Assembly (NCBI GenBank): GCA_049794535.1
Contig: JBARCX010000210.1
Coordinates: forward strand, 1 to 25,172
From: JBARCX01 sp049794535
Lineage (GTDB): Bacteria; Pseudomonadota; Gammaproteobacteria; Xanthomonadales; Rhodanobacteraceae
Length of the DNA stretch: 25,172 bases
Reading direction: 5' to 3'
Below, piece after piece: positions 1 through 7,365 of the stretch. The notes under the pieces are model-generated. The model saw only the letters and a program-made list of their open reading frames with translations. It did no database searches and had not been told where the DNA came from. A program made the position numbers and the translations under genes. How positions within the stretch are numbered: position 1 is the stretch's first letter; every line of letters starts with the position of its first letter.

Positions 1-475
1 GAACATCCATGTGGTTGGCATCGATGTTGTGCCCGGCCTGATCGCACAGGCACAGCAAGCCGGCGGTGGTGATTTTCGCGTGACATCCTACGAGGAGATT
101 GCGATAGGCGGACTGGAGTTATCCGCCGATGTCGTCGCCTGCAATTTCTCGTTGCTCGGAAAGGAATCCGTCGAAGGGATATTCAACGCGATCCGCTCGT
201 TACTACGTCCTGGCGGCGCCTTCATCGTCCAAACCCTTCACCCCATCATCGCCGGCGGCGATGCCCCTTATGAGGATGGTTGGCGGCCAGGCTCGTGGGC
301 TGGCTTCAGCCCCGATTTCGTCGAACCCGCACCGTGGTATTTCAGAACCCTGGAAAGCTGGGTGAAGCTGTTCGCCACGAACGATTTGACGTTGCTCGAA
401 GTGCGCGACCCACTTCACCCAGTAACCGGGAAACCTGCCTCGGTATTGTTTATCGCTGAGGCATCAGGGCATTAG
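1..475 (+). CDS. Class I SAM-dependent methyltransferase, 3' part (5' end outside window)
   Basis: The frame is open from the first base (first whole codon at 2) to a TAG at 473-475, so the start and the N-terminal glycine-rich SAM loop lie upstream of the window. The visible part begins with the strand and acidic loop HVVGIDVVPGLI, the motif that contacts the SAM ribose in class I (Methyltransf_11/25-like) enzymes. It continues with the segment around ADVVACNFSLL and the loop SLLRPGGAFIVQTLHP, which is the usual post-motif III strand of small-molecule methyltransferases. The GTG at position 11 is inside the conserved strand and is not the true start. The substrate cannot be read from the sequence; the remaining C-terminal part (PYEDGWRPGSWAGF and after) is typical of small-molecule rather than nucleic-acid methylases. 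The gene converges on the next one and overlaps it by 4 nt. Confidence 0.85.
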   Translation, partial: NIHVVGIDVVPGLIAQAQQAGGGDFRVTSYEEIAIGGLELSADVVACNFSLLGKESVEGIFNAIRSLLRPGGAFIVQTLHPIIAGGDAPYEDGWRPGSWAGFSPDFVEPAPWYFRTLESWVKLFATNDLTLLEVRDPLHPVTGKPASVLFIAEASGH

Positions 476-1419
476 GGCGAAGCCGGTGCTGCATTGTTGC
501 CGCCATCCTGGTCTGAGGCTGTGGCAGGTGGCGCTGGCGTCATCGTGTTCAGCCAGAGCAGAGCCACGGTTGGACTACCTGGCTTGTCGATAACCGTAAC
601 AAGACGGGGTAGTGGCTCCTTGGGCGCGTGAGTACTGGTTCCCGAATGAACACCGAAGCCATCGGACATCCGGTTCCACGCCGACGTCTGTCTTGCCAAA
701 GGGATGAGCACATAAGGAGATACAGGCAGCAAGCGCTCGGTCACGGAGACACCCGGCGCAGGCGCGAAGGGATAGGCGTTGCCATAGCGGGGGTGAAAGT
801 TACCCATCAGCGCTATAACGAGTTGGTTCGGCGTGCCATTGTCTAGCGCGCTGCGAATCGATTTCGCCATACCCGCTTCCTTGAACGCGAGGCCCCCGCC
901 TTGCTTTTCAATGGTGGCCTGATCGGGATAGTCTGGCTCCATAGCAAACAGATCCACGTCATCACCTGCCGTACGCAACACGCGCACGCTCTCGATGAGC
1001 CGCAACCAGGCCACGCTGGAACGGCCATCTCGTGATGCCCAAAAAGACCCTTGCAGTAACTTGGCACGATCCGTGGCATTGCCCGACGAGCGAATATACG
1101 TCTGCAACGCAGGCTGCTCGTCAGCCGGCATCTCCAACCCAAGTCTTACTGGACGACCCGCCACCGCGTCCTTCGCCAGCGATGCCACCAGATCGGGGGT
1201 CTCGTTGGTTCCGTGATTTTCCCCCACGATCAGCAGACGGCGCTTGGCGCAGGTACATACAATCGCCTGCAGCTTCGTTGCCAGTGGCGCATCGGCAGCG
1301 GCATGGTTGGCAGCAGTGCAGGATTCGCTGCAAGAAGACTGAGCTGCATGCGTGACCGTCATTGGCGCCATCGTGATCAGCGCCAATAACGCAATGTGTC
1401 GTATCGAGCTTGCTTCCAT
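472..1419 (-). CDS. Exported EreA/ChaN/TIKI-like hydrolase-fold protein
   Basis: The product is 315 aa with a signal peptide (hydrophobic 8-20, probable cleavage after THAA near residue 26), so it is exported. Motifs resemble the erythromycin esterase/ChaN/TIKI superfamily: GENHG at 66-70 after a hydrophobic strand, an acidic LGLEMP strand at 93-98, FAMEPDYPD near 158-166, and a distal histidine in MGNFHPRYG (H209). In that superfamily paired His and Glu residues line the active site or metal site; a catalytic role here is inference. Just after the signal peptide there are four cysteines (C30, C34, C55, C57). The C-terminal tail is rich in Ala, Pro and Asn and is probably disordered. The ATG at 1417-1419 is preceded by a near-perfect Shine-Dalgarno (TAGGAGGT), which fixes the start. 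The TAA stop overlaps the convergent methyltransferase gene. Substrate unknown. Confidence 0.7.
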   Translation of the reverse strand: MEASSIRHIALLALITMAPMTVTHAAQSSCSESCTAANHAAADAPLATKLQAIVCTCAKRRLLIVGENHGTNETPDLVASLAKDAVAGRPVRLGLEMPADEQPALQTYIRSSGNATDRAKLLQGSFWASRDGRSSVAWLRLIESVRVLRTAGDDVDLFAMEPDYPDQATIEKQGGGLAFKEAGMAKSIRSALDNGTPNQLVIALMGNFHPRYGNAYPFAPAPGVSVTERLLPVSPYVLIPLARQTSAWNRMSDGFGVHSGTSTHAPKEPLPRLVTVIDKPGSPTVALLWLNTMTPAPPATASDQDGGNNAAPASP

Positions 1420-1451
1420 AACAACCTCCTAAGTCCATTTGCACAGTCATT

Positions 1452-1480
1452 GGCGAGGCCACCGCAACGCGGACCTCGCC
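1452..1480 (-). terminator. Hairpin between asparaginase and EreA/ChaN-like gene
   Basis: Arms 1452-1460 and 1472-1480 can form a 9-bp stem in the minus-strand RNA. The one non-Watson-Crick pair (1459/1473) is a G-U pair in that RNA but a C-A mismatch on the plus strand, which favours a function in the minus transcript. It begins 15 nt after the stop codon of the asparaginase gene. No U-tract follows, so it may be an attenuator or an mRNA 3'-end stabiliser rather than a full terminator. Confidence 0.35.
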
Positions 1481-1495
1481 CCCAGACGATCCCGA

Positions 1496-2557
1496 TCAAG
1501 CTCCGTAGACGCTCTTCGATGGCAGCAATGTGTCCTGGCTTTTCGCATCGCATACGGCGTAGGAGAAGCCCGACTGAATCGCCCAGGCGCCTACTTCGCC
1601 ATCTTTATTCATGGCAAGGAAACCGACCTGGATATCCTTCGCCACCTGCGGACGCCGCTTGATAATGCGCAGTACCGCTTCGCGGCAAGCCTCTTGCGGT
1701 GTGCGTCCTTGACGCATCAACTCGACCACGAGAAAGCTGCCGGCATTGCGGATCACTTCCTCGCCGACACCTGTTGAAGTAGCCGCACCGACATCACCAT
1801 CCACGTATAAACCGGCACCGATGATCGGACTGTCGCCGACCCGACCGTGCAGTTTCCAAGCCATGCCGCTGGTGGTGCAGGCACCGGCCAGTTTGCCGTG
1901 CGCATCCAGCGCCAACATACCGATGGTGTCGTGGTTGCCAGCACTACCTGGCGGACCGGCAACACCGTAGTCGCGAACTTCGCTGTTGATCGTCGGTTTG
2001 TAGTGCGCGGTCTTCAACCACTCGTGCCAGGCTTTCTCAGACTCGGGGGTGAGCAACTCCTCGCGCTTGAAACCCTGCTGCAGTGCAAACTCCAGTGCGC
2101 CATCGCCCACGAGCAGTACATGCGGCGTACGCTCCATCACCAATCGCGCGACCGAAATCGGATGAGCAATGTGCTCGATCGCGGCGACCGCGCCGCAATT
2201 GCCTTCGGCATCCATGATGCTGGCGTCGAGGGTTACCTTGCCGTCACGGTCGGGGTAACCGGCTCGGCCGACACTGTGGTTTTTCAGATCGGCTTCCGGC
2301 ACTTTGACGCCCGTCTCGACTGCATCAAGTGCGTTACCGCCCTGACTCAATACTGTCCACGCAGCGCGGTTAGCGGCGATGCCAAAATCCCAGGTGGAAA
2401 CAACGCGCGTCACCGCAACCGGTGCCCTCGCTGTCGACGGTGTTGCGGGTGTCGCGCCAGTGCGTGGTGCATCGGTTGATGCCATAGCCGCATCTGCCAG
2501 AACCAGTGACGAGGCCCCGAGTAAAGATGCCTTGAGAAACTGCCTACGATCAGTCAT
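1496..2557 (-). CDS. N4-(beta-N-acetylglucosaminyl)-L-asparaginase family Ntn hydrolase, Tat-exported
   Basis: The product is 353 aa. The N-terminus (MTDRRQFLKASLLG) is a twin-arginine signal (R4-R5 followed by a hydrophobic stretch and AMA near 24-26), so the enzyme should be exported folded. The body matches the glycosylasparaginase family: N-terminal alpha part with TWDFGIAANRAAW and GGNALDAVE, the autocleavage site at D210/T211 in GNHDTIGML, and the beta-subunit substrate motifs GRVGDSPIIGAG (238-249) and ATSTGVGEEV (259-268). T211 should become the N-terminal nucleophile after self-cleavage. The family hydrolyses the GlcNAc-Asn bond of N-glycoproteins or acts on beta-aspartyl compounds; which one applies here cannot be told. 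An alanine/proline/threonine linker (about 27-48) separates the signal from the domain. The ATG has GGAGAGG just upstream. Confidence 0.9.
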   Translation of the reverse strand: MTDRRQFLKASLLGASSLVLADAAMASTDAPRTGATPATPSTARAPVAVTRVVSTWDFGIAANRAAWTVLSQGGNALDAVETGVKVPEADLKNHSVGRAGYPDRDGKVTLDASIMDAEGNCGAVAAIEHIAHPISVARLVMERTPHVLLVGDGALEFALQQGFKREELLTPESEKAWHEWLKTAHYKPTINSEVRDYGVAGPPGSAGNHDTIGMLALDAHGKLAGACTTSGMAWKLHGRVGDSPIIGAGLYVDGDVGAATSTGVGEEVIRNAGSFLVVELMRQGRTPQEACREAVLRIIKRRPQVAKDIQVGFLAMNKDGEVGAWAIQSGFSYAVCDAKSQDTLLPSKSVYGA

Positions 2558-2613
2558 GTCCTCTCCACAAACGAATATCGATTACGGTGCCTACAGCGCG
2601 TTTACTACACGCT

Positions 2614-2638
2614 AGTTAATGCACGCCAGTTAATGCAC
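2614..2638. repeat. Two-copy short direct repeat
   Basis: The 11-mer AGTTAATGCAC occurs at 2614-2624 and again at 2628-2638 (period 14), in the gap between the asparaginase start and the cold-shock terminator. A weaker AATGAATG-like stretch follows. It is too short to assign a role. The rest of 2558-2728 holds only the terminator and, presumably, the asparaginase promoter. Confidence 0.5.
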
Positions 2639-2662
2639 ACCAATGAATGAAAGCCCAAATAA

Positions 2663-2692
2663 AAAGCCCCGCGCCTTACGGCGCGGGGCTTT
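2663..2692 (-). terminator. Rho-independent terminator of the cold-shock gene
   Basis: Perfect 13-bp stem (2663-2675 with 2680-2692) and a 4-nt loop (2676-2679). The core is GC-rich (GCCCCGCGCC) with A/U pairs at the base. Read on the minus strand it is followed by further T residues (TTATTT), giving a classical U-tract, and it lies 36 nt after the cold-shock stop. On the plus strand only a short pyrimidine stretch follows the stem, so any terminator activity in that direction would be weaker. Confidence 0.9.
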
Positions 2693-2728
2693 CTTCATTA
2701 CATCACGGCAATCGAGCCTAGCAACGAA

Positions 2729-2935
2729 TCAGGCTGCGATTTCGACGCCAGACGCCTGGGCACCCTTGGGGCCCGTCGTGACTTCGAACTTCACGCGCTG
2801 ACCTTCCTGCAGGCTACGGAAGCCTTTGGAATTGATCGCCGAGAAATGGACAAATACGTCCTCCCCACCGTCCTCGGGCGCGATAAAGCCGAAACCCTTG
2901 GCGTCATTGAACCACTTGACCGTACCGAAACGCAT
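2729..2935 (-). CDS. Cold-shock domain protein (CspA family)
   Basis: A 68-aa, single-domain OB-fold protein. RNP1 is KGFGFI (13-18) and RNP2 is VFVHF (27-31), with the aromatic residues W8, F15, F17, F28, H30 and F31 that stack on single-stranded RNA/DNA. The length and the start MRFGTVKWFN match the family, which melts mRNA structure or acts as an RNA chaperone. The frame stays open upstream to an earlier start at 3046, but the extra 37 residues are unlike any cold-shock protein, and an AGAGG ribosome site sits 8 nt before the ATG at 2933-2935. It is followed by a strong terminator. Whether it is cold-inducible or constitutive cannot be told from the protein; many xanthomonad genomes carry several paralogues, hence no numbered symbol. 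Confidence 0.95.
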   Translation of the reverse strand: MRFGTVKWFNDAKGFGFIAPEDGGEDVFVHFSAINSKGFRSLQEGQRVKFEVTTGPKGAQASGVEIAA

Positions 2936-2943
2936 TGCGCGAA

Positions 2944-2948
2944 CCTCT
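2944..2948 (-). promoter_or_regulatory. Ribosome binding site that fixes the cold-shock start
   Basis: AGAGG on the minus strand, 8 nt before the ATG at 2933-2935. It supports the 68-aa product over the longer in-frame version. Confidence 0.6.
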
Positions 2949-3023
2949 GAATCATGGATGGATGCACCAAGGCTCTGCGTGAACCACCCTACCCCACGGT
3001 CCGCCGCCCCTGGCACAAGCGGA

Positions 3024-3053
3024 AGTATCAACATGTTTGTATGCAAAGCGCAA
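3024..3053 (-). promoter_or_regulatory. Weak candidate promoter and leader of the cold-shock gene
   Basis: Minus-strand TTGCGC (3053-3048) and GATACT (3029-3024) are separated by 18 nt, with 3/6 and 4/6 matches to the sigma-70 hexamers. Transcription would start near 3017 and give a leader of about 80 nt. The 159-nt gap between the upstream phosphorylase stop and this gene leaves room for its own promoter and leader, as is common for cold-shock genes. The hexamer match is weak. Confidence 0.25.
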
Positions 3054-3094
3054 TATGTTCAACGGCCCAGTGTTTCCAAAGCCGGGCGGGCTGC

Positions 3095-3856
3095 TCAGCT
3101 TTTAAGCAACGCAGCAAGCAAGAGAGGTACCTCAGCAGTGGCTGCGGCAAGGTGAGCGAAAATTTCTTCGATGCTGATCTCCGCCTCATCGCCACAGCCG
3201 GCTGCAAAATTCGCCACCAGGGCAAGGCACGCGTAGTCCAGCTCCAGCTCTCGCGCCAGTGTCGCTTCGGGCATGCCGGTCATGCCGACAAGGTCGCAAC
3301 CATCACGCTTCATACGCGCAATTTCAGCACGCGTTTCCAAGCGCGGCCCCTGGGTAGCGCCATAGCAACCGCCATCAATGACCGAGATGCCGGCCTGCTT
3401 CGCTGCTACCAGCAGTGCCTGCCGCAGCGAGGCGGTATACGGCTCGCTGAAATCGATGTGCTTCACTTCCGCACCGTCCACATCGCAAAAACTTGTGAAC
3501 CGACCGTGCGTGTAATCGATGATCTGCTCAGGCACCACGACGGTGCGCGGGCCCATGTCAGCGCGGATGCCACCCACCGCATTGACGCCGATGACCCGCC
3601 GCGCGCCGAGGTGATGCAATGCCCACACATTTGCGCGGTAGTTCACACGGTGCGGCGGCAAGGTGTGACTCTCGCCGTGGCGTGCAAGAAACGCCACGCG
3701 CTTACCGGCAAAATCACCGACGACGACATCACCCGAAGCGGGGCCATAAGGTGTGTCGACTGTATGACGAACCGCGTTTTCCAAGCCCTGAAACTTGTAC
3801 AAACCGCTGCCGCCAATCACGGCCAGATCAATCACAGCCGAATCCACCGTACTCAT
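3095..3856 (-). CDS. S-methyl-5'-thioinosine phosphorylase (MTAP/PNP family)
   Basis: The product is 253 aa of the trimeric nucleoside phosphorylase class. Visible motifs: phosphate-binding GGSG (15-18) and RHG (59-61), ribose-site NYRANVWAL (72-80), GPRLET (170-175) and GMTGMPEA (191-198) around the methylthioribose pocket. Where MTA phosphorylases have an Asp to hold the 6-amino group of adenine, this protein has LVANFAAG with N216, the residue type that reads 6-oxopurines. It should therefore split methylthioinosine into hypoxanthine and methylthioribose-1-phosphate, as in Pseudomonas-type MTIP enzymes. Substrate choice remains inference; MTA phosphorylase is the alternative. ATG at 3854-3856 overlaps the hpt stop as ATGA and has AAGGAG upstream, so translation is probably coupled. 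Confidence 0.88.
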   Translation of the reverse strand: MSTVDSAVIDLAVIGGSGLYKFQGLENAVRHTVDTPYGPASGDVVVGDFAGKRVAFLARHGESHTLPPHRVNYRANVWALHHLGARRVIGVNAVGGIRADMGPRTVVVPEQIIDYTHGRFTSFCDVDGAEVKHIDFSEPYTASLRQALLVAAKQAGISVIDGGCYGATQGPRLETRAEIARMKRDGCDLVGMTGMPEATLARELELDYACLALVANFAAGCGDEAEISIEEIFAHLAAATAEVPLLLAALLKS

Positions 3857-4440
3857 GCTGCCGTCTCCTTAAGCGCATAGATCGCAGGAAGGTTGCGGCC
3901 CTGCTCGTAGTAATCCATGCCATAGCCGAACACGTAGCGATCAGGCAGCTCGACGCCGTTGAAGTCGGAAGCAACACCTTCGGCGAGGCGGTCATGACGC
4001 TTGACGCACAGGGTGACGATCAAAACGCGACGCGCACCGCGGCGCAGGCAATCGTCGCGCACGGCTTTCAACGTGTGGCCTTCATCGAGGATGTCGTCCA
4101 CCAGGAGCACGGTGCGATCCTTCAACGACACCTGAGGTTCACGCAGCCAATGCAGTTCACTACCCGTAGTGGCACCTCGATAGCGCGTGGCGTGTACATA
4201 GTCGAATTCCAGATCGGTGCGGATGTGCGGTGCCAACTGCCCGGCGAAGATCAACGCGCCATGCATCACGGTGAGAAACACCGCACGCTCACCGTCCAAC
4301 GCGGCATCGATCTGTCGCCCCATATCGGCGATCACTGTTTCCAGCTCTGGGCCATCGAACAGGCGATCTGCATTGGCCAAAGCAGCAGCTAGCGATGGGG
4401 TCGATGTATTCGTGGATGCGGTCATGGATGCGTCGGTCAT
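3853..4440 (-). CDS. hpt: Hypoxanthine-guanine phosphoribosyltransferase
   Basis: The product is 195 aa with a type I phosphoribosyltransferase fold. The PRPP-binding loop is VLLVDDILDEGHTL (111-124), with the two consecutive acidic residues, preceded by the hood/PPi region around VMHGALIFAG (58-67). It converts hypoxanthine or guanine plus PRPP to IMP or GMP in purine salvage. The start at 4438-4440 forms an ATGA overlap with nagZ and has GAGGA upstream; a second in-frame ATG five codons later (4425) is possible, since the first ~15 residues are low-complexity Ser/Thr/Ala. Its stop overlaps the start of the phosphorylase gene, whose product hypoxanthine would be its substrate. Confidence 0.92.
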   Translation of the reverse strand: MTDASMTASTNTSTPSLAAALANADRLFDGPELETVIADMGRQIDAALDGERAVFLTVMHGALIFAGQLAPHIRTDLEFDYVHATRYRGATTGSELHWLREPQVSLKDRTVLLVDDILDEGHTLKAVRDDCLRRGARRVLIVTLCVKRHDRLAEGVASDFNGVELPDRYVFGYGMDYYEQGRNLPAIYALKETAA

Positions 4441-5453
4441 GGGTGTGCTTCCTCGGCGTCCAACGCCGTAATGCGCGCGACAAAGCGGTCGCGCTGCGGA
4501 TTATCGATAAGACTGGCCCAGCTGGCACCGATGGCGCCACGCAATGCGGCAAGGCGCGCAGGTACGGCAGGGGTACGCTCGGCAACGGCGGCGATCGCCT
4601 CCGGCACCACATCGGGGAAGCATGCCAGCACCAGGTCGCAACCGGCGTCCAAATGACCGTGTACGCGTCCGGCGACGCTACCAGCGACGCCAGCCGCAGC
4701 CATGCTGATGTCGTCGCTGATGACGGCGCCGGTGAAGCCTAGTTCGCCGCGCAGGATGTCTTCGATCCAACGTTTCGAATAACCAGCCGGCTGCGCATCG
4801 ACGGCGGGATAGACGACGTGCGCCATCATCACCGCTTCCGTACGCGCTTCGATGCACTCGGCAAACGGACGCAGGTCGTCGTGGCGGATCTGATCCAGCG
4901 GACGCGGATCGATCGCTTGCGCCTTGTGTGTATCAGCCTCTACCGAGCCATGCCCGGGAAAGTGTTTAAGCACCGCCGCCATGCCTGCCAAATGCATACC
5001 ACGCACATAGGCCATCGCCAGCTCAGCGGTGATCGCGGGGTCGGCATGAAACGCGCGTGTTCCGATGGCTGCGTTGCCGCGGGCCAGGTCGACCACGGGC
5101 GCGTAGCTGAAGTCCACACCGCTGGCACGCAGTTCGCTGGCCATGACCCAGGCGTGTTCCTCGGCAAGGCGTATGGCTTCGGTCGGATTGCGATCGTATA
5201 TCACGCCGATTTTCGCCAACGCCGGCAAGCGGGTGTAGCCATCGCGAAAGCGCTGCACGAGGCCACCTTCCTGATCGACCGCAATCAGGATCTCTTCGCC
5301 GGCTACATCACGAATCGATTCGACCAAGGTCATCACCTGCTCACGCGAGGTGAAATTGCGCCCGAACAGCAGTACGCCAGAAACCCCTGGTGCGGTGAGC
5401 CAATCGCGCTCGTGATCGGCAAGTTGTAGGCCGGCGAGGCCAATCATCAGCAT
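4437..5453 (-). CDS. nagZ: Beta-N-acetylhexosaminidase (glycoside hydrolase family 3)
   Basis: The product is 338 aa, the usual single-domain NagZ length, with no signal peptide, so cytoplasmic. Motifs: DQEGG (60-64), KHFPGHG (163-169) followed by the flexible-loop D174/H176 pair that acts as general acid/base in NagZ, and the nucleophile region SDDISM (246-251). NagZ removes GlcNAc from GlcNAc-1,6-anhydro-MurNAc(-peptide) in peptidoglycan recycling; in several gammaproteobacteria its products set beta-lactamase expression. The start MLM offers ATGs at 5453 and 5447; GGAG lies about 10 nt before the first. It overlaps the CYTH gene by 7 nt and hpt by 4 nt, so the four genes form one translationally coupled unit. 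Confidence 0.95.
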   Translation of the reverse strand: MLMIGLAGLQLADHERDWLTAPGVSGVLLFGRNFTSREQVMTLVESIRDVAGEEILIAVDQEGGLVQRFRDGYTRLPALAKIGVIYDRNPTEAIRLAEEHAWVMASELRASGVDFSYAPVVDLARGNAAIGTRAFHADPAITAELAMAYVRGMHLAGMAAVLKHFPGHGSVEADTHKAQAIDPRPLDQIRHDDLRPFAECIEARTEAVMMAHVVYPAVDAQPAGYSKRWIEDILRGELGFTGAVISDDISMAAAGVAGSVAGRVHGHLDAGCDLVLACFPDVVPEAIAAVAERTPAVPARLAALRGAIGASWASLIDNPQRDRFVARITALDAEEAHP

Positions 5454-5977
5454 GCGGTGTCATCTCCATCCAAAGCATCGCGTTCGACTTGCGTCCAACG
5501 CGCATACGGGTGCTCGATCAGGTTGACGTTGTAATAACGTGCCAGTGTGCTGACATCCCGCCCCAGCCACGACGGACGCGGAAACGGTGCATCGACGGCC
5601 GGCAACTCGACCTCGGCGACGATCAGGCCAGCGTTGTCGCCCTGGAATTCGTCGATCTCGAACAGTACGCCTTCGACTGTGACGTAATGACGAATTTTCT
5701 GCAGCGCGCCATCGCAGAGCGTTGCCAGCATGGCATCGGCATCCTCTGTCGGAATCGGATAATCGTATTCGGCGCGTTCGATGCCAAGCCGAGCGGCCTT
5801 GATGTTGAGCCATGCGCGGTGGTCTGCGATACGTACGCGCACCGAAGATCGCGCACTGCCATCACGCAGTGCTTGCGCGCCGATCAGATAGCCTTGCGCA
5901 AGACGCTCGCTACGCGAGACGGCACTGCGCCAACTGTCATCGCGCAAGAGAAATTTACGCTCTATCTCGATGCCCAT
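5447..5977 (-). CDS. CYTH domain protein, probable inorganic triphosphatase
   Basis: The product is 176 aa, a single CYTH domain. The diagnostic ExExK motif is E4-I-E6-R-K8 at the very N-terminus, followed by paired basic strands (RVRIADHRAWLNIK), a central EFQGD strand and VAEVELP. These charged residues line the metal-triphosphate tunnel of the family. Short bacterial single-domain CYTH proteins mostly hydrolyse inorganic tripolyphosphate; class IV adenylate cyclase activity is known for some relatives, and I cannot separate the two from sequence. The ATG at 5975-5977 has AGGGGTG upstream. It is first in the unit with nagZ, hpt and the phosphorylase. The 69 nt between it and the rlmD stop hold nothing recognisable. 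Confidence 0.88.
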   Translation of the reverse strand: MGIEIERKFLLRDDSWRSAVSRSERLAQGYLIGAQALRDGSARSSVRVRIADHRAWLNIKAARLGIERAEYDYPIPTEDADAMLATLCDGALQKIRHYVTVEGVLFEIDEFQGDNAGLIVAEVELPAVDAPFPRPSWLGRDVSTLARYYNVNLIEHPYARWTQVERDALDGDDTAC

Positions 5978-6046
5978 GCTTTCACCCCTGCTTTATGTCT
6001 TTGTTTGGATACCGGTAGTCAGCTATCCAAGCTCAGGTGCTCATGC

Positions 6047-7348
6047 TTAGTCGCGTTCGAACAGGGCGATGGATTCCACATGTGCCGTATGCGGGAACAT
6101 GTCCATCACCCCGGCGGAGACCAGCCGGAAGCCGTGCTTCTGCACCAGGATGCCAGCATCACGCGCCAGCGAACCCGGATGGCAGGACACATACACGATG
6201 CGCTGCGTGTCTTTGCGCGGTAAGTATTCCAGCACCTTGTCGGCACCGGCGCGCGGCGGATCGAGCAGAATCTTGTTCCACGAGGCGCGCGCCCAATCGG
6301 TGCCACGCTGATCCTCAAATAAATTGGCGACACGGAACTGCGCATTGGCGATGCCGTTGCGCGTTGCGTTCTCCGCAGCACGTTCAACCAATCCATGCTC
6401 GCCTTCCACACCCACCACTTCGGCCACACGGCGTGCGATAGGCAAAGTGAAGTTGCCCAAACCGCAGAACAAGTCGAGCACACGATCGGTTGGCTGCAGA
6501 TCGAGCAAACCGAGGGCCTGCGAAAGCATGCGCTGATTCATGCCTGCATTGACCTGCACGAAGTCCAGCGGGCGGAACTCCAGCTCCACGGCACCCTCGT
6601 CAAGACGGAACGCCAGTCGCGGGTGCTCTGGCCACAGAGGATGCACGCTGCTGAGGCCACCAGGCTGCAGGTAGATCGCGAAGCCATGCTCTTGGCCGAA
6701 TGCGACCAATGCAGCACTGTCGCGCTCGCTGAGCGGCTTGAGATGACGAAACACCAATGCCACAGTGTCATCGCCAGCAGCAAATTCGATCTGCGCGATA
6801 TCGGCTGCCGCATCCATCCCGCTGATCATGTCGGCGAGCAGGCCGATCTTCGGTCCCAGTGCAGGGTGTACGACTTCGCATTGCGTGATGTCGGCGACGA
6901 AGCGCGGATTGGACTCCTCGCGAAAGCCGACCAGCACCCGCCCCTTCTTCGCGACATGACGCACGGACAAGCGGCCCTTGCGTCGGTAGCCCCAGGGTTC
7001 ATCGGTGAGGGGTGACATCCACGCAGCAGGCTCCACTTTGCCAATGCGCTCGAAGTTATCCGCCAGCACTCGCTGCTTGGTAAGGATCTGCGACTCGGCG
7101 TCGAGGTGCTGCAGTGAGCATCCACCGCATTGGCCAAAATGTCGGCAACGCGGTTCGACTCGATGCGGCGAGCGGCTGAGTAGCTCAACAATATCCGCCT
7201 CGTCGAAATGACGATGGCGCTTGCGAATACGCAGGCGAACCTGCTCACCCAGCAGCGCGCCGCTGACAAACACGGTTTTGCCGTCGATACGGGTAACGCC
7301 GCGGCCGTCGTGGCCTAGATCAGTAATGGTGGCTTCGAATTCGTTCAT
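6047..7348 (-). CDS. rlmD: 23S rRNA (uracil-1939-C5)-methyltransferase
   Basis: The product is 433 aa. Domains: N-terminal TRAM RNA-binding domain (about 1-57), an iron-sulfur cluster site with C68, C74, C77 and C157 (the CX5CX2C plus distal Cys pattern of RlmD), then the class I methyltransferase with DLFCGLGNF (292-300), LLDPPRAG (361-368) and the catalytic nucleophile C389 in VYVSCHPGSLARD. The C-terminal histidine-glutamate segment (HVESIALF) is the usual family end. It adds the C5 methyl to U1939 of 23S rRNA. The four intact cysteines favour RlmD over RlmC or TrmA. The start at 7346-7348 has only a weak ribosome site (GAG). It follows the hairpin at 7366-7391. Confidence 0.95.
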   Translation of the reverse strand: MNEFEATITDLGHDGRGVTRIDGKTVFVSGALLGEQVRLRIRKRHRHFDEADIVELLSRSPHRVEPRCRHFGQCGGCSLQHLDAESQILTKQRVLADNFERIGKVEPAAWMSPLTDEPWGYRRKGRLSVRHVAKKGRVLVGFREESNPRFVADITQCEVVHPALGPKIGLLADMISGMDAAADIAQIEFAAGDDTVALVFRHLKPLSERDSAALVAFGQEHGFAIYLQPGGLSSVHPLWPEHPRLAFRLDEGAVELEFRPLDFVQVNAGMNQRMLSQALGLLDLQPTDRVLDLFCGLGNFTLPIARRVAEVVGVEGEHGLVERAAENATRNGIANAQFRVANLFEDQRGTDWARASWNKILLDPPRAGADKVLEYLPRKDTQRIVYVSCHPGSLARDAGILVQKHGFRLVSAGVMDMFPHTAHVESIALFERD

Positions 7349-7365
7349 CGTGGCTCAAAACACAG

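Noticed and set aside
1847..2479. 210-codon open frame on the plus strand
   Set aside because: Antisense to the glycosylasparaginase gene, which has its catalytic motifs intact; no domain is visible in the plus frame.
2936..3046. 37-residue N-terminal extension of the cold-shock protein
   Set aside because: No cold-shock homologue has it, the ATG at 2935 has a ribosome site, and the region is better explained as an untranslated leader.
2954..3880. 308-codon open frame on the plus strand
   Set aside because: It is antisense to the phosphorylase and part of the cold-shock leader; composition is that of a shadow frame and the minus-strand genes are well supported.
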